From Candidatus Kapaibacterium sp. (GTDB lineage: Bacteria > Bacteroidota > Ignavibacteria > Kapaibacteriales > UBA2268), in the NCBI GenBank assembly GCA_938031175.1, contig CALHGZ010000009.1, positions 62,001 through 126,000 of the forward strand: 64,000 nt of DNA, given 5' to 3'. The position numbers and the translations under genes are program-made. The notes below the pieces were generated by a model, which ran no database searches, was not told where the DNA came from, and saw nothing but the letters and a program-made list of their open reading frames with translations. Positions 31,101 through 39,115 of the stretch are shown here, piece by piece. Position 1 is the first letter of the stretch. The number at the start of each line of letters is the position of its first letter.

Positions 31101-33308
31101 TGGAGCAACACCATCTTTTAGTTTGCTGTAATCAATAATGAAGGAGAATGGAGATGAAGTGTTAGTAGCTTCAACCCATTTCCAGCCGTAGGTGTTGTTT
31201 GTATTATCATTGTATTCATTTGGATCCCAATTTCTCTTATAATATAATCTTGGACGTGTTCCACTTGTGGTATTAACGCCCGCAGGGTCAGTTATTCCAA
31301 TGCCACTAACATTATAGTTTGAGGTTGATGTTGTATTACTTAATGCAGTGAAAGTAATTGTCGGACCCTGAAAATCACCCCCTTGTTCATAAGCACCGAC
31401 AGTAGGTGCAGTAGAAGAACGAGTAACATCTAAAAAGTCGCGGTTATAACCAGTAATTGCAACTCCAGAACCGATTAATGGGGACGATGCTGTTGGGCGT
31501 AAATTGTTAGGTGCATTGTATAATGGATTGCTGGAGAATGAGTTAGCGTCTTGGCTAGTAGCTGTTCGCCAATCGGTAATACTTGTTCGATTAGAGCCTA
31601 AGAACCCAAGTATGCCGTAAGTACCTGATGCAAAATAGTTATTATAGTTAAATGTAGAAGAAGCTGGCATACCCGTGCAATAAATTGCATAAGATGAAGA
31701 ACCTGTTCTTCCTTCGAGACTGTTAGTAAAAGTATTATTTCGCATATCGAGGGAGGAAGCTGCTGAAGCTATATATATTGCTGCTGATAATGTTCCGCTT
31801 GTATTTGTCCCTTCTTGTGAGCCATAGAGGTTAACACTGTTATAGTAGATTCTATGGCCAGTACCGCCTGCAATATAAATACCAAATGGATTTAGTGTCG
31901 AAGTTGCACTAGCATTAGTTGAGCGCAATCTATAAATTACATTATTATATAATGTATCAGCAGTTCCACTTGCTATATAAATGCCGTAAACTCCATAAGC
32001 TGTGGTGCTGTTCCAAGAAAAGAAATTTCCTATAGTATTTTTTGCAATTAAATTATAGTTTGCGCTTGTAAAATAGATTCCATAATTGTGGTAGAAGGAC
32101 CTTATATCAGTTATGACATTGCTTTCAATTTTGTTATAATGCGAACTTGATAAGTAAATTGGGTATATTGTACCACCAACGTTTAGATCTATCATTCTAT
32201 TGTTCGTTATATTATTATAGCTTGAGCTTGTAAGAAAATATAGATAAATTGTAACAGTACCGGGAGGTTGTATGCCAGTCATAAAGTTTTCAGTTATATT
32301 GCAATAATTGGTACTTGTAAGATATACACCATAAATAGTAGAGGTTGTGATAATATTATCGTACGTGTTACCTTGAATAGTTGAATAGTGCGATATTCCT
32401 AGAAATATCCCATACCAAGCCGATGGATGATTGTGATTTTTATATGTATTGTTGATAATTTTAGTTGAATCACCATAGTAGCAATAGACACCATAGAACG
32501 TGGTTGTACCGGAAATTCTTAAAAATTGATTCTCTTCAATTATAGCGCCACGAGTGTAATATAAATACATGGACATATATGCTATGGAGCCAGAGCCATC
32601 GGTTGAGCCAAAGAGATTGTATTTAATTTCTAATCCTCTAATAAGCATATTAGATAGACCATATACATATATTCCGTAGTAAAGATGTATAAATTGGTTA
32701 TAAAGAATTTTTAGATTATGGTTACCGCCGCCGGAAGAAGTTATTGATGCGCTTGAGCCAGCGGTTATACCATAGCTGTTTGTCATAGTTCCACCCCTAA
32801 TAATACAATTTCGGATTGTATTATTTTGAGCACCACCACCAGTGCCAGTTAAAACACTATCAATCCAAATGACGGCGTGGGTAGAGGTTGTGAATGTGTT
32901 CTCCAAGGTTAATGCATTGGTGCTTCCGCTTTGATTTACTCGACCATCAATGGTAACATTATCAGCACCATTTAGTTGTATTAAAGCTGGAGAAACGCTA
33001 CCTGAAATTTTATAGGTCCCTGTTGGATATATTGTTACGCTAGTGTAATTTGCATTACCTGAGCCAGAGGCGTTTAAAATTGCTGTGGATGTTTCGTTTG
33101 TATTGCCTGTAATTTGAATTGTAATATTACCAGTATGTGTACCTGCGTTTATTGCGTCGAATGCAGCTTTGAGTGTTGTGTAGTTTGTCGTTCCAATTCT
33201 TACTTGTGAGTAGGAATTAACTGAATTTAAGAAAATTAATCCGAAAATTAGTGCGAGAATGAAATGAATTTTGAAAGAGGGTTGTGGAAATGAGTTGTTG
33301 AGATTCAT
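25176..33308 (-). CDS. Giant (2710 aa) surface/secreted protein: three beta-helix modules, several Ig-like domains, T9SS-like C-terminal domain
   Basis: Three homologous modules each opening '(Y)xVGsxxTYxSLxxxGGxFxaxNxGxLxGNxxIxxxSDxxExGxxALNQ', with right-handed beta-helix 'NNTIRNCxI' repeats; then 'P.sq.VCEG..v.f.v.A.G.i.gYqWqK' Ig-like repeats; C-terminus 'NQPNPFSEQTIIRYALKEATFIKLSLHDLYGKEI..LSSGIYYYSLNTGSTILTQPMTIIK'. Confidence 0.8.
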   Translation of the reverse strand: MNLNNSFPQPSFKIHFILALIFGLIFLNSVNSYSQVRIGTTNYTTLKAAFDAINAGTHTGNITIQITGNTNETSTAILNASGSGNANYTSVTIYPTGTYKISGSVSPALIQLNGADNVTIDGRVNQSGSTNALTLENTFTTSTHAVIWIDSVLTGTGGGAQNNTIRNCIIRGGTMTNSYGITAGSSASITSSGGGNHNLKILYNQFIHLYYGIYVYGLSNMLIRGLEIKYNLFGSTDGSGSIAYMSMYLYYTRGAIIEENQFLRISGTTTFYGVYCYYGDSTKIINNTYKNHNHPSAWYGIFLGISHYSTIQGNTYDNIITTSTIYGVYLTSTNYCNITENFMTGIQPPGTVTIYLYFLTSSSYNNITNNRMIDLNVGGTIYPIYLSSSHYNKIESNVITDIRSFYHNYGIYFTSANYNLIAKNTIGNFFSWNSTTAYGVYGIYIASGTADTLYNNVIYRLRSTNASATSTLNPFGIYIAGGTGHRIYYNSVNLYGSQEGTNTSGTLSAAIYIASAASSLDMRNNTFTNSLEGRTGSSSYAIYCTGMPASSTFNYNNYFASGTYGILGFLGSNRTSITDWRTATSQDANSFSSNPLYNAPNNLRPTASSPLIGSGVAITGYNRDFLDVTRSSTAPTVGAYEQGGDFQGPTITFTALSNTTSTSNYNVSGIGITDPAGVNTTSGTRPRLYYKRNWDPNEYNDNTNNTYGWKWVEATNTSSPFSFIIDYSKLKDGVAPGTTIQYFFIAQDLASTPNVNVEYAILNQRPSSVNLSSTHFPARGQLNQYIIEATLSGTVTVGSTGTYKSLTNLGGLFDVINTGRLSGNLVVEIVSDIEETGDVALNQWTETGGSGYTLTIRPNSATERKLYGSRPGGLFRLNGADRVTIDGRVSGSGRFLTLENRAASANTAVIHIISLGSGAGATNNTIRNCNIIGGSNTITSIFGIHVGGPTISISATGQDNNNITITENIIKKTYFGIYARGLATANLLQNLSITNNIIGSRIPSEYVTYRGIDIMNCNAPVVTGNEIFNLKLTAIGTNISGIEIGQYCASANISSNKIYGIWQGNTGGWGAYGINISSATGNTSIRIANNVIYDLKTIQYTTGTTYNPYGIRILGGTGYQIYYNTVNLYGPQIEVGTGPSLTACLLITSTAVNSIDLRNNVFANSMTGLTGTKSYCIYLPGTATLTGSTMDYNCYYPSGDYGVLGFLSTDRAGLSDWQNVTSRESNSISTDPGFNTNTVLRPLPNSALLQAGTPIAGLTTDILGTTRSSTAPTIGAYEQGGDFTGPTITYEPLGTSTYTISRTITGWAYITDYSGVNTSSGTRPRLYYKKSTNVNAYNGNTNATDGWKWVEATGTGGSPFSFVIDYSKLYGGYPQVGDIIEYFVVAQDLSSAVYVSINKGEFNQQPSSVNLTSSAFPIEGEINSFRIGRGYAGTYNVGSGQTYTSLTSGGGIFEALNEGVLTGNVIINVTSDLTEAGAIALNQLPEEGGSGFTITIRPSAASTRNITGSSTTSLIRFNGADNVIIDGSFNNSGRYFFIRNTSTSSNTATIHLIGTGNGSRNITIKNCIIEAGTSSTYTFNFAIYAAGTTISSAGSGGDNDNLTIGNNIIRRCMYGIYIRGISGALNDNLKITNNTIGSNTAAEYIQMKGIEIGGCSYPEITDNTIFNVQGAYYYVRNVGIEVQANVNNALIARNKISGIYNTYYYWDDYYYDRTQQYEEASGAVGINVESGSGVSNISIINNMIWDISSYGANGAGKGNDIYYNPFGIRIMGGSNNKVYHNTVFMGTDFLGRTWYRDGAISAALCIGSTAVSNLDVRNNLFINKMQPNSDARNSCKSYAVWSAGSGVFTAIDYNNYSAEGSYGTLGYLSTDRTTIAAWKTATGKDTNSVSKSVTFKSSTDLHLDGASASDTTLTCPNLDIYDDIDKEPRRTRNNNMGADEVVPIIKIDPDITKYNKIFCENESATLEFTASVIGYQDQISRNSTFNFDYRWYKNNQLIPGAKTNRLTFTNLKVSDSADYQADALIFGSGPSTSISTIRVEAPIEVISIPESQDVCEGDASIVFDVIAIGTIKGYQWQKEISPNNWVNIPGQTRSTIELYPDNPEEAAGNYRLRISGPGNCGPATIFTPTVNVTVNFPLENIQTQTSADISSICVGDPIEISVSAEGTIKGFQWQKFTSGTFKNLDIDEFPTAQTNRLIIPQTKIEHTGLYRCLVFGSPKCNTAEVPTEILEMIVWPEIEITKHPEHYNICRGGSVTLEADAEGTVYSFNWQKDGVDIDPATNPSAKEPVFQLNNADFEHSGVYRCRLHIQDCRGIRDVFTKEALVYIHTETEFLIDPPIAITNVGQTVSFRVRAHVDGEHLKTIKVQWYRGTQQLVDGQLPWGSNIAGSQSTILTIRNVQTQDIGNDYWCRIEGICGVDELRNISILIPDINITSQPQNVIECEGRNVALNVSAVPVGGIFLEYQWYRGTTKLMDDGRITGTTTNTLQINNLTMVDEANDYYVKITVQPGGKTVNSAQAGIDVKMLPIITLQPESSIEVQSGRSLSISVSAIGEEPIYYQWFKNDEEIPGETQNTFDIPAVTQTDEGIYKCKVWNECGEIFSSECVVTVTGTGGTSVITSADGKFALYNNQPNPFSEQTIIRYALKEATFIKLSLHDLYGKEIILYEGFAQAGESSIIVNAMQLNLSSGIYYYSLNTGSTILTQPMTIIK

Positions 33309-33459
33309 AAATACACCATTAAATTGTTAATAATATATAATCAATTATAATTGATTTCTTAAATTGTTATTAATTTTAGTGTGTAATAATACAATATTTT
33401 TTCATAAAAATCAAGGGAAATCGAATTAATTTTCATAAAAATGACAAATAGACAAATTT

Positions 33460-34353
33460 TTGAATGAGAATATCTTGAAAAATAAAAGTAAATCAATACT
33501 TTATGCGATTTTATCTGTAATTCTATGGTCAACGGTAGCAACTGCTTTTAAGATTGCTTTAGGAGGCTTAGATTACCTCTTATTGCTTTTAATTTCTTCG
33601 ATTACCTCATGGTTGGTTTTATTTATTGCAATTATATTTGGTATCGGATTTCAATCAGTTATGTGTTTATCAGTTAGGGAGTTACTGCCTTTTGCTTTAC
33701 TTGGGTTTTTAAATCCTTTTTTATACTATGTTTTATTGTTTAATGCTTATTCACTGCTTAAAGCACAAGAAGCATTAGTATTGAACTATACCTGGGCTGT
33801 TATGTTGGTGATTTTTTCGGTGCCGATTTTAAGACAAAAGATAAAATGGAATGGTATTATGTCTGTTTTGGTAAGTTTTATAGGTGTAATTATTGTTGCA
33901 ACAAACGGTGAAGTTTTATCTATGCAATTTAAAAATACTGTAGGTATAGCATTTGCTTTATTAAGTGCAGTTGTATGGTCGCTTTACTGGCTTTTCAGTG
34001 CAAAGCTGGAAATTGACAGAACTCTTGTTTTATTTATGAATTTTACCTTTGGCATATTTTATATTTTTATTTTTCAATTTTTTAATGATTTTGATTTAAA
34101 ATTTGAATCAGTTCATTTTTTTGCAGCTGTTTACATTGGTTTATTCGAGATGGGTTTGACGTTTTTATTTTGGCTTACATCATTAAAATTGGCTGAGCGT
34201 ACAGAGTTAATAGCGAATCTTATTTTTTTAACTCCATTTTTGTCGTTGATATTCATAAATTTTGTACTCGGGGAAAAAATTAATTATTCTACTTTAATTG
34301 GTTTATTTTTTGTTATATTTGGTATTATTATTAGTAAATTAGAGAAAAAATAA
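33460..34353 (+). CDS. EamA/DMT-family transporter
   Basis: About 10 TM segments in two EamA-like halves ('ALVLNYTWAVMLVIFSVPIL', 'AERTELIANLIFLTPFLSLIFINFVLGEKI'). Predicted start is TTG. Confidence 0.85.
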   Translation: MNENILKNKSKSILYAILSVILWSTVATAFKIALGGLDYLLLLLISSITSWLVLFIAIIFGIGFQSVMCLSVRELLPFALLGFLNPFLYYVLLFNAYSLLKAQEALVLNYTWAVMLVIFSVPILRQKIKWNGIMSVLVSFIGVIIVATNGEVLSMQFKNTVGIAFALLSAVVWSLYWLFSAKLEIDRTLVLFMNFTFGIFYIFIFQFFNDFDLKFESVHFFAAVYIGLFEMGLTFLFWLTSLKLAERTELIANLIFLTPFLSLIFINFVLGEKINYSTLIGLFFVIFGIIISKLEKK

Positions 34354-34380
34354 TATATTAACAATCTTTTGGGGTAGTAT

Positions 34381-34809
34381 ATGAATACAGCAAAAATAGG
34401 AGATAGAGTAAGAGTTCATTATACAGGAAGTTTACAGGATGGTACGATATTCGATTCATCTTTAAATCACCAACCACTCGATTTTAAGATTGGTGAGGGT
34501 AAATTGATTCCCGGGTTTGAAAATGCGGTGATAGGTATGACAAAAGGTGAGAAAAAAGTAGTTGTACTCGAGCCTAAAGATGCTTATGGTGATTATAATA
34601 TTGACTTATCTTTTCAAGTTGATTTAAAGGATTTTCCTGATGGTGAAATACCTGAAATCGGTTCAGAAGTAGAATTTCGTAGTCCTGAGGGTGATTCGTT
34701 TTATTTATCCGTCATTGATATTGATGATGAAAAAGTTACATTTGATGCAAATCATCCTTTGGCAGGGCAGATTTTAACTTTTGAAATTGAACTTTTGGAG
34801 ATAATTTAA
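34381..34809 (+). CDS. slyD: FKBP-type peptidyl-prolyl isomerase, SlyD-like
   Basis: 'VRVHYTGSLQDGTIFDSS', 'PLDFKIGEGKLIPGFENAVIGMTKGEKK', IF-domain insertion 'DVDxKDFPDG', 'DANHPLAGQILTFEIELLEI'. Confidence 0.9.
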   Translation: MNTAKIGDRVRVHYTGSLQDGTIFDSSLNHQPLDFKIGEGKLIPGFENAVIGMTKGEKKVVVLEPKDAYGDYNIDLSFQVDLKDFPDGEIPEIGSEVEFRSPEGDSFYLSVIDIDDEKVTFDANHPLAGQILTFEIELLEII

Positions 34810-34816
34810 ATTTTTG

Positions 34817-34891
34817 TGGGCTCTATGCGATTCGAACGCATGACCTCTTCCGCGTCAAGGAAGCGCTCTAGACCAGCTGAGCTAAGAGCCC
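34817..34891 (-). tRNA. tRNA-Val (GAC anticodon)
   Basis: Minus strand folds as a cloverleaf: GGGCTCT-TA-GCTC..GAGC-G-CTTCC TTGACGC GGAAG-AGGTC-ATGCG TTCGAAT CGCAT-AGAGCCC-A; loop TTGACGC gives anticodon GAC. No CCA encoded. Confidence 0.93.
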
Positions 34892-34933
34892 TTGATATTC
34901 AAATTTATAGAATTTTATTGTAATTTCAAAGAA

Positions 34934-35494
34934 CTATTCTTCCATTAGTTCTTTTTCTTTTGCAGTGAGTATGTCATCAATTTTTTTGATGAATTCATCA
35001 GTAAGTTTTTGAATGTTTTCTTCAGTGCTTTTCCTTTCGTCTTCGGAGATTTTTTTATCTTTTTCGTTTTTTCGGAGAGCTTCGATTTTTTCTCTTCGGA
35101 TGTTTCTAATAGCGACTTTGCCTTCCTCTGCATATTTTTTGCACAATTTAACGAATTCTTTTCTTCTTTCTTCGGTAAGAGGTGGTACGGGGATTCTAAG
35201 TGTACTACCGTCGCTTTTGGGATTGAAGCCTAAGTCAGCTTGCTGTATAGCTTTTTCGATAACAGAGAGAGTATTTCTATCCCATGGTTGGATTACAATT
35301 GTTCTGGCATCGGGTACAGAAATTGTAGCCATTTGTGATATGGGTGTCATTGTGCCATAATAATCAACTTTTATGTTATCTACTAATGCAGCTGAGGCTC
35401 TACCCGTACGAACTTTTGATATTTGATTTTTGCAAAATTCTAATGATTTGTTCATTTGGGAACGGGCGTCATTTTGTATTTCCTGTGTAATCAT
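34934..35494 (-). CDS. frr: Ribosome recycling factor
   Basis: 'VRTGRASAALVDNIKVDYYGTMTPISQMATISVPDARTIVIQPWD', 'IPVPPLTEERRKEFVK'. Confidence 0.96.
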   Translation of the reverse strand: MITQEIQNDARSQMNKSLEFCKNQISKVRTGRASAALVDNIKVDYYGTMTPISQMATISVPDARTIVIQPWDRNTLSVIEKAIQQADLGFNPKSDGSTLRIPVPPLTEERRKEFVKLCKKYAEEGKVAIRNIRREKIEALRKNEKDKKISEDERKSTEENIQKLTDEFIKKIDDILTAKEKELMEE

Positions 35495-35508
35495 TGAATT
35501 ACCTGTAT

Positions 35509-36219
35509 TTAATTTACTAATGTACCAATTTTCTTACCGGATAGAAAATCGATCAAATTGCCTTTTTTGGCAATATTTAAAACTATAATAGGTAGTCTGT
35601 TTTCTTGGCAAAGAGTAATAGCCGTATGATCCATAACACGTAAATTTTTTTCAAGTACTTGCATATATGATAAATTGTCGAATAAACGGGCATTTTCGTT
35701 TTTCTCAGGATCGGAATCATAGACGCCGTCAACACGAGTGCCTTTGATTATTATTTGTGCTTCAATTTCAATTGCACGTAAAACGGCAGCAGTGTCGGTA
35801 GTAAAATAGGGATTGCCTGTCCCCCCACCAAACAATACAATTCTACCTTTTTCTAAGTGGCGGATAGCCCTTCTTCGAATAAATGGTTCGGCTATTTCGC
35901 GCATTTCAATCGCTGACTGCAATCTGGTAGGTATTCCGAGGGACTCGAGTGCATTTTGGAATGCTATGCAATTAATTACTGTAGCGAGCATACCCATATG
36001 GTCGCCAGAAACTTTATGGATACCGTGAGCAGCTGCCTGGATACCTCTAAAAATATTACCGCCTCCGATGACTATACCAATTTGTATTCCATTTCGGTGA
36101 ACTTCTGCAATTTCACTGGCGAAGCTTTTGAGTGTATCTGGTTCAATACCGAAGTTTTGGTTGCCCATAAGTGCTTCGCCACTTAATTTTAGTAATATAC
36201 GCGAATATACCGGTTGCAT
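35509..36219 (-). CDS. pyrH: UMP kinase
   Basis: '[13 protein letters not shown]', '[13 protein letters not shown]', '[20 protein letters not shown]', '[22 protein letters not shown]'. Confidence 0.96.
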   Translation of the reverse strand: MQPVYSRILLKLSGEALMGNQNFGIEPDTLKSFASEIAEVHRNGIQIGIVIGGGNIFRGIQAAAHGIHKVSGDHMGMLATVINCIAFQNALESLGIPTRLQSAIEMREIAEPFIRRRAIRHLEKGRIVLFGGGTGNPYFTTDTAAVLRAIEIEAQIIIKGTRVDGVYDSDPEKNENARLFDNLSYMQVLEKNLRVMDHTAITLCQENRLPIIVLNIAKKGNLIDFLSGKKIGTLVN

Positions 36220-36222
36220 TTT

Positions 36223-37083
36223 TTATAATTCTTCTCCGAGAAAGTAGCGCCTGAAAGATAAGATTTTTACATCTTTGCCAATTTCCCTAGAAATTTCATC
36301 TAAGACGTCTTTAACAGTTTTGTTTGAATCTTTGACAAAAACTTGTTCAACAAGGCATTGCTCTTGATAAAATTTTTCCAGTCTGCCTGTAGCAATTCGT
36401 TCGGCAATTTCAGGCTTTTTACCTTGTTCGATAGCTTGTTGTTTATATATTTCAATTTCTTTTTGTAAAGTATCTTGTGGTACCTGTCCCCTGTCTATAT
36501 AATCTGGTTTCATAGCAGCGATTTGCATAGCAATATCGCGTAGTAGAGTTTTTGCGACTGGATTTAAATCATTTGCTGAAATCTCAACTAATACAGCAAG
36601 TTTGCTTCCTGCGTGTACGTATTCACTTATGAAGCCATCGGTTTTAATTTTTTCGAAACGTCTAATTTGTATATTTTCGCTGAATTTAGCAAGTATTTCG
36701 TTATGTAAGCCACCAATTGTGTCATTGGATGTTTTTAGATTCATCAGTTCATCAATATTATTGACTTCATTATTTAAGATTGCATCTGCAACTTCATTGA
36801 CATATTGGATAAATTGCTCATTTCGTGCAACGAAGTCAGTTTCGCAATTAACTTCAAGAATGATACCTATTTTACCATCAGAGTTTGTTTTAGCGGTAAT
36901 GATACCTTCTTTTGCTGATCGGTCAGCTCTTTTAGCAGCCATAGCTGCTCCTTTTTTCCGGAGCAATTCAATAGCCTGATTGATATCTCCGTTTGATTCT
37001 GTAAGGGCTTTTTTGCATTCACCCATACCGGCTCCGGTTTTGTCTCTTAGTTCCTTAACCAGTTGTGCTGATATTTCTGCCAT
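36223..37083 (-). CDS. tsf: Elongation factor Ts
   Basis: 'LVKELRDKTGAGMGECKKAL', 'VNCETDFVARNEQF'. Confidence 0.96.
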   Translation of the reverse strand: MAEISAQLVKELRDKTGAGMGECKKALTESNGDINQAIELLRKKGAAMAAKRADRSAKEGIITAKTNSDGKIGIILEVNCETDFVARNEQFIQYVNEVADAILNNEVNNIDELMNLKTSNDTIGGLHNEILAKFSENIQIRRFEKIKTDGFISEYVHAGSKLAVLVEISANDLNPVAKTLLRDIAMQIAAMKPDYIDRGQVPQDTLQKEIEIYKQQAIEQGKKPEIAERIATGRLEKFYQEQCLVEQVFVKDSNKTVKDVLDEISREIGKDVKILSFRRYFLGEEL

Positions 37084-37089
37084 TTATTT

Positions 37090-38043
37090 TCACTCTTGAT
37101 TAGTTGATAATGTATTTTTGTCCTGTTGTATATCGGAATTTTCTTGATTTTCGGTTATACTTTCTTCGCTAATATCTTCAGTTTCGATTGTAACTTCGGC
37201 TTGCAACTTTTTACCGGTGGCTTTTCTTTGTTTTATGTCTTGCTTGGTGGTTCTTTGTCTTAATTTTCTTCGAACTTTGGGTTGTTCCTCGTCTTGTGTT
37301 ATTTCTTGCTCTTTGGTTTTTCTATCTGAGTCAGCGGTAAGGTCAGCCATTCTTATTCGAGCTAGTTCTGTACCTTCTAAAACGGCATCAGCCATAATTT
37401 TTGTGATTAATTCAACAGTTTTGACTGAATCGTCATTTGCAGGTATAGGGTAGTCCACAAGTTCAGGGTCGGTGTTTGTGTCAACAATAGCAATGACTGG
37501 AATACCAAGAATTTTAGCTTCTTTAACGGCTATATGTTCTTTTTTAATATCGACAACATATAAGGCACCGGGAAGTCTTGTCATTTCTTCTATACCGCCA
37601 AAAAATTTTCTGAGCCTATCTTTTTCTCTTTGAAGGAGTAAACGTTCTTTTTTGGTCAATTTTTCAAAAGTACCGTCAACCTCCATTTTATCAATTGTGT
37701 TGAGTCGTTTTATACTTTTCCTGATTGTTTGAAAATTAGTAAGCATACCGCCTAACCATCGTTCCGAAACCCAAAATGTGCCACATCTTTTAGCTTCATT
37801 TTCGATAAAAGGTCTAATTAAAGGTTTAGTACCGACAAAAAGAATAATTTTTCCTTGTGAGGCGAAATCATAAACAGCATCTCTAGCTATTTCAAGTAGA
37901 ACAAGTGTTTTGCGCAAATCAATAATATGGATGCCGTTTCTTTCGGTAAAGATGTAAGGTTGCATTTTGGGATTCCATCTGCGTGTTAAATGACCGAAGT
38001 GTGCACCTGCTTCGAGCAGTTGTTCGATTGTTACATTGTTCAT
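37090..38043 (-). CDS. rpsB: Ribosomal protein uS2 with charged C-terminal extension
   Basis: 'LLEAGAHFGHLTRRWNPKMQPYIFTERNGIHIIDLRKT', 'RWLGGMLTNFQTI', 'AIVDTNTDPELVDYPIPANDDS'. Start 38043 chosen for SD AAAGGAG; the ORF-track ATG at 38067 is in frame upstream. Confidence 0.94.
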   Translation of the reverse strand: MNNVTIEQLLEAGAHFGHLTRRWNPKMQPYIFTERNGIHIIDLRKTLVLLEIARDAVYDFASQGKIILFVGTKPLIRPFIENEAKRCGTFWVSERWLGGMLTNFQTIRKSIKRLNTIDKMEVDGTFEKLTKKERLLLQREKDRLRKFFGGIEEMTRLPGALYVVDIKKEHIAVKEAKILGIPVIAIVDTNTDPELVDYPIPANDDSVKTVELITKIMADAVLEGTELARIRMADLTADSDRKTKEQEITQDEEQPKVRRKLRQRTTKQDIKQRKATGKKLQAEVTIETEDISEESITENQENSDIQQDKNTLSTNQE

Positions 38044-38130
38044 ATTTAGCTCCTTTGTGTTATACATCTGCTCCTTTCAACTTGATTGCCCAACTCAAAA
38101 CTTGAGCCACACACAACCAATCCAGGAGCA
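38044..38130 (-). promoter_or_regulatory. Candidate structured mRNA leader of rpsB with alternative pairing to two SD-like copies
   Basis: Minus strand TGCTCCT (38130-38124) pairs with AGGAGCA (38075-38069), enclosing GATTG/CAATC and CTCAA-GTT-TTGAG helices; a second AAAGGAGC copy (38056-38049) is the SD of the start at 38043. Confidence 0.5.
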
Positions 38131-38144
38131 TGTTTGTTAATAAA

Positions 38145-38534
38145 TTATCGCTTAGAGAATTGAAATCTCTTGCGTGCTTTTTTCTGTCCATATTTTTTTC
38201 GTTCAACCATTCTTGGATCGCGGGTTAATAAACCAGCCGCTCTTAATTGCGAACGCATGCTTTCGTCTAATTGTATTAATGCGCGGGATATTCCTAATTG
38301 AAGTGCGCCAAATTGTCCGCTTTTACCACCGCCGTGGACGTTGGCCGAGATGTCAACTTTACCAGAAAATTTGGTTAGTTCAAGTGGTTTAAGTGTTTCG
38401 ATCCTTTGAAATTCGATGGGGAAGTATTGTTCGAAAGCTTGTTTGTTTATTGTTATTTTTCCAGTACCGGGAGAAATTAATTGCACTTGTGCAACTGATG
38501 TTTTTCTTCTTCCTGTGGCTGTAAAGACTTTCAT
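38145..38534 (-). CDS. rpsI: Ribosomal protein uS9
   Basis: '[12 protein letters not shown]', '[21 protein letters not shown]', C-terminal '[25 protein letters not shown]'. Confidence 0.96.
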   Translation of the reverse strand: MKVFTATGRRKTSVAQVQLISPGTGKITINKQAFEQYFPIEFQRIETLKPLELTKFSGKVDISANVHGGGKSGQFGALQLGISRALIQLDESMRSQLRAAGLLTRDPRMVERKKYGQKKARKRFQFSKR

Positions 38535-38562
38535 TTATTTTTACTCCGGATTTTATTAATTT

Positions 38563-39012
38563 TCAATACTTAAGTTCGTAAATTTCGGGTTTTTGGGCTA
38601 TATGGCTATGCTCTGAGCCTGAATATACTTTGAGTTTTTTTATAATTTGCCGACCTAAACGGTTTTTAGGTAACATTCCCCAAACAGCATGTTCTATGAC
38701 TTTAGTTGGGTTAGTTTTCATTAATTCCTTAAAAGTTCTGTATTTAGCTCCACCAGGATAGCCAGTATAATGAAAGTATACTTTCTTATCGGTTCTTTTA
38801 CCCGTCAAGAGAACTTTTCCAGCATTAATAACAATCACAAAATCTCCACAATCAACATGAGGTGTGAATTCAGGTTTATGTTTACCTCTTAGTAGTGTAG
38901 CTATTTGTGAACAAAGACGTCCGAGGTGCTTACCTTCAGCATCAATTAGCCACCATTTTCTTTGTACATCCTCTTTGCGTAGCGATTTTGTTATCTTGGC
39001 TGTTAATTCCAC
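38563..39012 (-). CDS. rplM: Ribosomal protein uL13
   Basis: '[54 protein letters not shown]', '[12 protein letters not shown]'. GTG start with upstream GGAG. Confidence 0.95.
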   Translation of the reverse strand: MELTAKITKSLRKEDVQRKWWLIDAEGKHLGRLCSQIATLLRGKHKPEFTPHVDCGDFVIVINAGKVLLTGKRTDKKVYFHYTGYPGGAKYRTFKELMKTNPTKVIEHAVWGMLPKNRLGRQIIKKLKVYSGSEHSHIAQKPEIYELKY

Positions 39013-39115
39013 TTTTACACTCCAAATTCTTATTTTTTAAAAAAGTATAGTTTACAAAAATAAATTAAAAATTTTATTTTGACAAATTTATTTGAGATAC
39101 AAATTGGGGCTGAAA

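Noticed and set aside
27490-33308. Repetitive DNA in the giant gene considered as CRISPR or satellite repeat
   Set aside because: Repeats are long, diverged, keep reading frame and encode homologous protein modules; no short identical repeats with unique spacers.
35009-35360. Plus-strand ORFs opposite frr (35009-35233 and 35013-35360)
   Set aside because: Antisense to a confidently identified essential gene; Phe/Ser-rich shadow translation.
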